A stretch of 64,000 bases of DNA. It comes from Berberis thunbergii. Taxonomy: Eukaryota; Streptophyta; Magnoliopsida; Ranunculales; Berberidaceae. The stretch is from the NCBI GenBank assembly GCA_003290165.1, contig QNQO01000643.1, positions 372,001 through 436,000 of the forward strand. The letters run 5' to 3'. How positions within the stretch are numbered: the stretch's first letter is position 1; each line of letters opens with the position of its first letter. Made by a program: the position numbers and the translations under genes. Below, one piece after another: positions 60,665-64,000 of the stretch. The notes beneath the pieces are model-generated. The model was not told the DNA's origin, searched no databases, and saw nothing but the letters and a program-made list of their open reading frames with translations.

Positions 60665-62216
60665 ATGAAACTCTTCCTTACTCTCCTCGCCCTTCTTCTC
60701 GCAACGAACATCGCAACCTCATCTAAGGTTGAGGAGCTGCCGCATTACTGTGATGCAGAGCTTCTCAAATTGACATCATGTCACGAATACATAGCAGCTC
60801 CACCTAACGAATTCTCATCATCACCCTCTTCCGAATGCTGCAATGACTTCTCCAGCATGTTCTACACCAACGGTGGCTGTCTTTGTTACCTTGTCAACCA
60901 GCCTTTGATGCTCGGTTTCCCTCTAAACACAATGAGAATCCGCTCTCTTTCATCTGTTTGTCCTGGGCCAGCATCGAGCCCGAAATATAGAATCTCTGTG
61001 CAATCTCTTTGCGATGGTTAGTATTTCTTGCTCTGAATCCAACTTGATCAATTGAGGTTTTTGTGCTAACTTGCGCCTGTCAGATTTAAAAGTCCCATGA
61101 GAAATCACCAGATTAGACTTTAGTTTTTGGCGCCCGCACAAGTTAGACAGATTGCTGTCATGCGCCGAGGCTTATTTTCCTGTTGAAAGAGTCTCATCTT
61201 ATTAATCTCACGTAATTTGTTATATGTAATTAAATCTCTAGTTTTATGCTAATTAGTTGATATTATTCTTACAGTGCTACATATATACATATACATATTT
61301 TGGGGTTGTTGTTGTGTGCGTGAACTAAGTTGAATAAAAGTAAATTCTTTGATCATGTACCATCCATGTGTTGTAGTTTCTATTACTCAACTTGGGCTTA
61401 CATGATAACTCTAGGCAGTCTTTTACAAAATTTTCTAAATGTCATGCATGCCTTAACAGCGGAAGATAATATGAATCCATTACTGTAGATAGGAAGAACT
61501 GAATATTGTTATAATTGCTGGATGTGTATTTGAAACTGGGGTATAAGTAGGTCAGTGTTATCTAATCCAAAAAAATTTTAAATTTTTTATAACCGAAAAT
61601 AAAAACCCCAGTAATGTCAAGTTCATACCTGTCCATTTTTTTTCTTCTGGTCTAGTTTCATGCATGTATTAAGGATCCAACATAACCCTGCAATCATTGG
61701 CTTTTTTTTTTTTTTTTTTTTTTTTTAATGCTTGCAGGTTCTGCAAATTCTCCAAGTCCTTCACCAAGCTCTCCTGCAAGCTCACCATCACAACCTACAA
61801 GTTCACCATCAACAGGACAATCGCCTGTTGAGGCACCTACAAGTTCACCATCACGAGGACTATCACCTGTTGAGGCACCTACAAGTTCACCATCAACAGG
61901 ACAATCACCTGTTCAGGTACCGACAAGCTCACCATCATCAGGATCATCACCTGTTCATGTACCGACAAGCTCACCATCACCTGTTGAGGCACCTTCAAAC
62001 TCACCATCACCAGGGCCGTCACCCGTTGAGGCAACGACAAGTTCACCACAAGGATACGGTACTCATTCACCTGCAACGCTACCTGATGAGGAACCTGATA
62101 TCTCATTGCCATGGATCACAGCACCGGCTATAACTATACCTGATGCGAGTCAAGGTTGTCAGTTTCTACCTATAATTGGTCTTTACATTGTTTCCATGAT
62201 TATGTTGCACCTGTAG
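60665..62216 (+). CDS. LTP-like protein with long Pro/Ser repeat region
   Basis: Two exons, 60,665-61,016 and 61,738-62,216, with a phase-1 intron of 721 bp whose 3' end has a run of 25 T. The product, about 276 residues, has a signal peptide (MKLFLTLLALLLATNIATSS), an LTP-type cysteine pattern (HYCDAEL, LTSCHEY, SECCNDF, GGCLCYL, SSVCPG, SLCD) and about eight repeats of (S)PSPVEAPTSSPS(R/T)G-like sequence (residues 120-220), then a hydrophobic tail (FLPIIGLYIVSMIMLHL) that could be a GPI-anchor signal. It looks like an arabinogalactan-like LTPG of the cell surface. The spacing of the first cysteines departs from the classic LTP pattern. The frame is intact. Confidence 0.88.
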
Positions 62217-62760
62217 TTTGAACAGTATCCCAATGGTATGTTTGAAAGTATACGGCAGAGTCTTTTCATTTAATAAAAGAAGGAAGAATAGCTTCCTTCT
62301 GAGTGTGCAATTTGCTTGTGTTCCATTTGATTTGCTTTTGTGTTCCATTTGATTGTAAAAAGTAAATATTAAAAAGCACCACCTGCGCCACAACAGAACC
62401 AAACTAATCCAGTTACTCCTTTACCTAAAGCTAAGAAAAACATGAGAATACTATATTTTTAAGTTTCGGTCAATTATCTCTGAAGTGATTCCCAACCATC
62501 AGACAATTTGCAAAAGAAGTAGACAAAAGTCAATTTGTGAAAAAGGAAAGGAAGCTAACAAGAGCAAATGGCAAGGTCCCTTTGATGGTGAATGAGTTGT
62601 TTCTGACATTAGATACGAGCACAGCAATCCTCTAGTAATCCAAACTAGTGAATGAGTTGTGTCATGTGGATCAAAACTCGAGCCCAACCTAACTATTTGC
62701 ACAGATTGAAAATGTGATATGTCATATGGATCCAAACTTGCACATATATAACACATATCC
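62217..62760. other. 3' flank, no gene recognised
   Basis: Follows the second LTP gene. An AATAAA-like signal (TTTAATAAAAG, about 62,269) could serve for polyadenylation. The phrase GTGTTCCATTTGATT is repeated near 62,318 and 62,340, and GTGAATGAGTTGT near 62,588 and 62,647. Confidence 0.5.
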
Positions 62761-62772
62761 TTCCCTGCCGTC

Positions 62773-62801
62773 CGTCGGGTCGGGTCGGGTCGGGTCGGGT
62801 T
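62773..62801. repeat. GGGTC pentamer repeat
   Basis: Five tandem copies of CGGGT. Not a plant telomere repeat (TTTAGGG). Confidence 0.9.
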
Positions 62802-63129
62802 CATTTAGAAAGCAAATTCAGTTTTGCTGAAAATTTCTTTATTAAACGAATTTAAAAATTCTGCAAAGAGGACAGATTCGGTCCGTGTTTTCTGACTGAA
62901 ACACGCCGCGATTTCTGCTCCATTTTCATAGTGGTTCCACAAATTCTGGATTAATTCACTCCATGCTTTCATAATGGCTCCGCCATTTCTGCTCCCTGTT
63001 TTTGGTTTTGCTTTCATTATATTAATCCCATCTCGAATCAGAGATTCATAGAGAGCTTAGATACAGAGCACAAATATGAAAAAAAATAGTTCTTGCCTTC
63101 ATGTTTTGTTTTGCTCCAGAGTGATTGTT

Positions 63130-63275
63130 TATTCATAGCTTCTACTGATCTTCTTCCAGTTCTTGAATAAAGAAGAAAAGAGCTTCTTCTATTCAGTCTC
63201 TTATTCCAGTTCTTGAATAAAGAAGAACAGAGCTTCTTCTATTCAGTCTCTTCTTCCAGTTCTTGAATGAAGAAA
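63130..63275. repeat. Tandem repeat, about 63-bp unit
   Basis: The unit TTCCAGTTCTTGAATAAAGA followed by AGAA(A/C)AGAGCTTCTTCTAT and TCAGTCTCTTCTTCC occurs about two and a half times, with shorter echoes to 63,320. Confidence 0.85.
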
Positions 63276-64000
63276 ACAGTCATTGCAAAATCGTTATTCC
63301 AGTTCATGAGATGAAGAAAAACAGTTCATCTAAGCTTGAGAGAATTTTGTGATCTTCTTCTGAAACGAAAAAACAGAGTCTAGTGATCTTCTTCTTCTTC
63401 CAGTTTTGAATTTGCAATTCAGAAACAGTAATTGCGTTTTTGCAAAACAAAACAGTTCTTGAGTTTTGTTTTCAAAACAGTAGTGCATCCAGAACGTGTT
63501 TTCTGATTTTTGATTCCGAGCAAATAATGAGAATGAGGGTGAATAGTATATCGTTCATTTATTGTGCATTATTGAACGAGACAGAGAAGATTCTGGGTTG
63601 TTTTATCCTGGGGACGGCGGGGCTATGAAACTGCTAGCACAATCTTGGGCAAAGCCGCGAAACGTCTCAAAGAGAGCGACCTAGTCCGCGACTCAACCCA
63701 AGAAATACTGGTACTAACTATTTATTGGATTTTTTTACAGCGTTGAATCTTATACAGGAGTTACGACAAACAGGTATGTTAAGTATTAATTTACTTCATA
63801 GATTACATTTGTTTGTCAAAGAATATTTGATTACATGAGTATGCTTATTTGCATTTGATATTGATCATATGCTTAATGTTTGGATGGAAATATGCTTTAT
63901 AATTGCATATTGGAATTATCATGAGTAGAACATCATATACATTAATTGCAAACTACTTAGAAATGTCTTACTATGACATTATAGGTGCTGATCACATAAA
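63276..64000. other. Unassigned right end, possibly retrotransposon-derived
   Basis: A GC-richer block at 63,605-63,710 (GCTATGAAACTGCTAGCAC ... GCCGCGAAACGTCTCAAAG) stands out from its AT-rich surroundings and could be part of an LTR or leader of an element running off the window. No PBS, TIR or protein is visible, so this stays open. Confidence 0.3.

Noticed and set aside
61732..62133. His/Gln/Leu-rich frame overlapping the second LTP gene
   Set aside because: It is the alternate-frame reading of the Pro/Ser repeat exon, which continues the spliced LTP frame.
62773..62801. Interstitial telomere repeat
   Set aside because: The unit is CGGGT, not the plant TTTAGGG.
62499..62804. Minus-strand frame with RPDPTRR
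   Set aside because: Produced by the GGGTC repeat; no family or splice support.

Overview
This is nuclear DNA of a flowering plant, most likely a eudicot. It has spliced genes with GT..AG introns, plant-only families (LTPG-type lipid-transfer proteins, RBOH, CesA, YSL, FIE), plant CACTA, hAT, Ty1/copia, LINE and SINE elements, and AT-rich intergenic DNA. No species can be named from the sequence alone. Only two genes look intact: two lipid-transfer-protein-like genes on the right (58,550-59,482 and 60,665-62,216).

Nearly everything from 2,859 to 58,206 can be read as one nested insertion. The outer element (CACTA-A) has matching termini (CACTACAAAAAAAA at the left, its complement at the right), matching subterminal repeats (TAGCGACGG/CCGTCGCTA) and a 3-bp target duplication (CAT) on both sides. 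It carries a decayed TNP2-type transposase gene (10,108-13,268, continued at 23,100) and a Transposase_24-type gene (23,790-25,645). Intron-containing fragments of unrelated host genes are packed inside it: histone H2B, an RRM protein and a GARP/MYB factor near the left end; CDC48, RBOH, ALG6 and the peroxisomal ABC transporter ABCD1 (PXA1/COMATOSE) in the right half.

Other elements then landed inside CACTA-A. CACTA-B (13,269-23,096, TSD TTA) split the transposase gene; it carries antisense fragments of a WVD2-like TPX2 gene, TIM22 and LETM1, plus a LINE remnant. An RTE-type LINE (29,500-32,142) sits in an ALG6 intron and a tRNA-derived SINE in a CDC48 intron. CACTA-C (33,288-46,983, TSD CGT) sits in an ABCD1 intron and carries a Transposase_24 gene plus fragments of FIE, ECA3, CesA, a PPR gene, a kinesin-7/NACK gene and a YSL transporter. 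A copia retrotransposon (48,401-56,569) sits in another ABCD1 intron. Two non-autonomous hAT elements, one in CACTA-C and one in the copia, each carry a host-gene fragment of their own (a BRWD-like WD40 gene and a PB1-domain gene).

The left flank (1-2,858) holds a truncated copia gag region, its PBS and an LTR that itself contains a small LINE insertion. The right flank (58,207-64,000) is host DNA: the two LTP-type genes, a decayed tRNA-Ser(GCT)-like sequence and simple repeats. The most notable content is the record of repeated DNA-level gene-fragment capture by three distinct CACTA families and two hAT elements, about 18 donor genes in all, with fragment orientation uniform within each CACTA element. 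Identifications are by reading motifs and splice sites; none was confirmed by database search.
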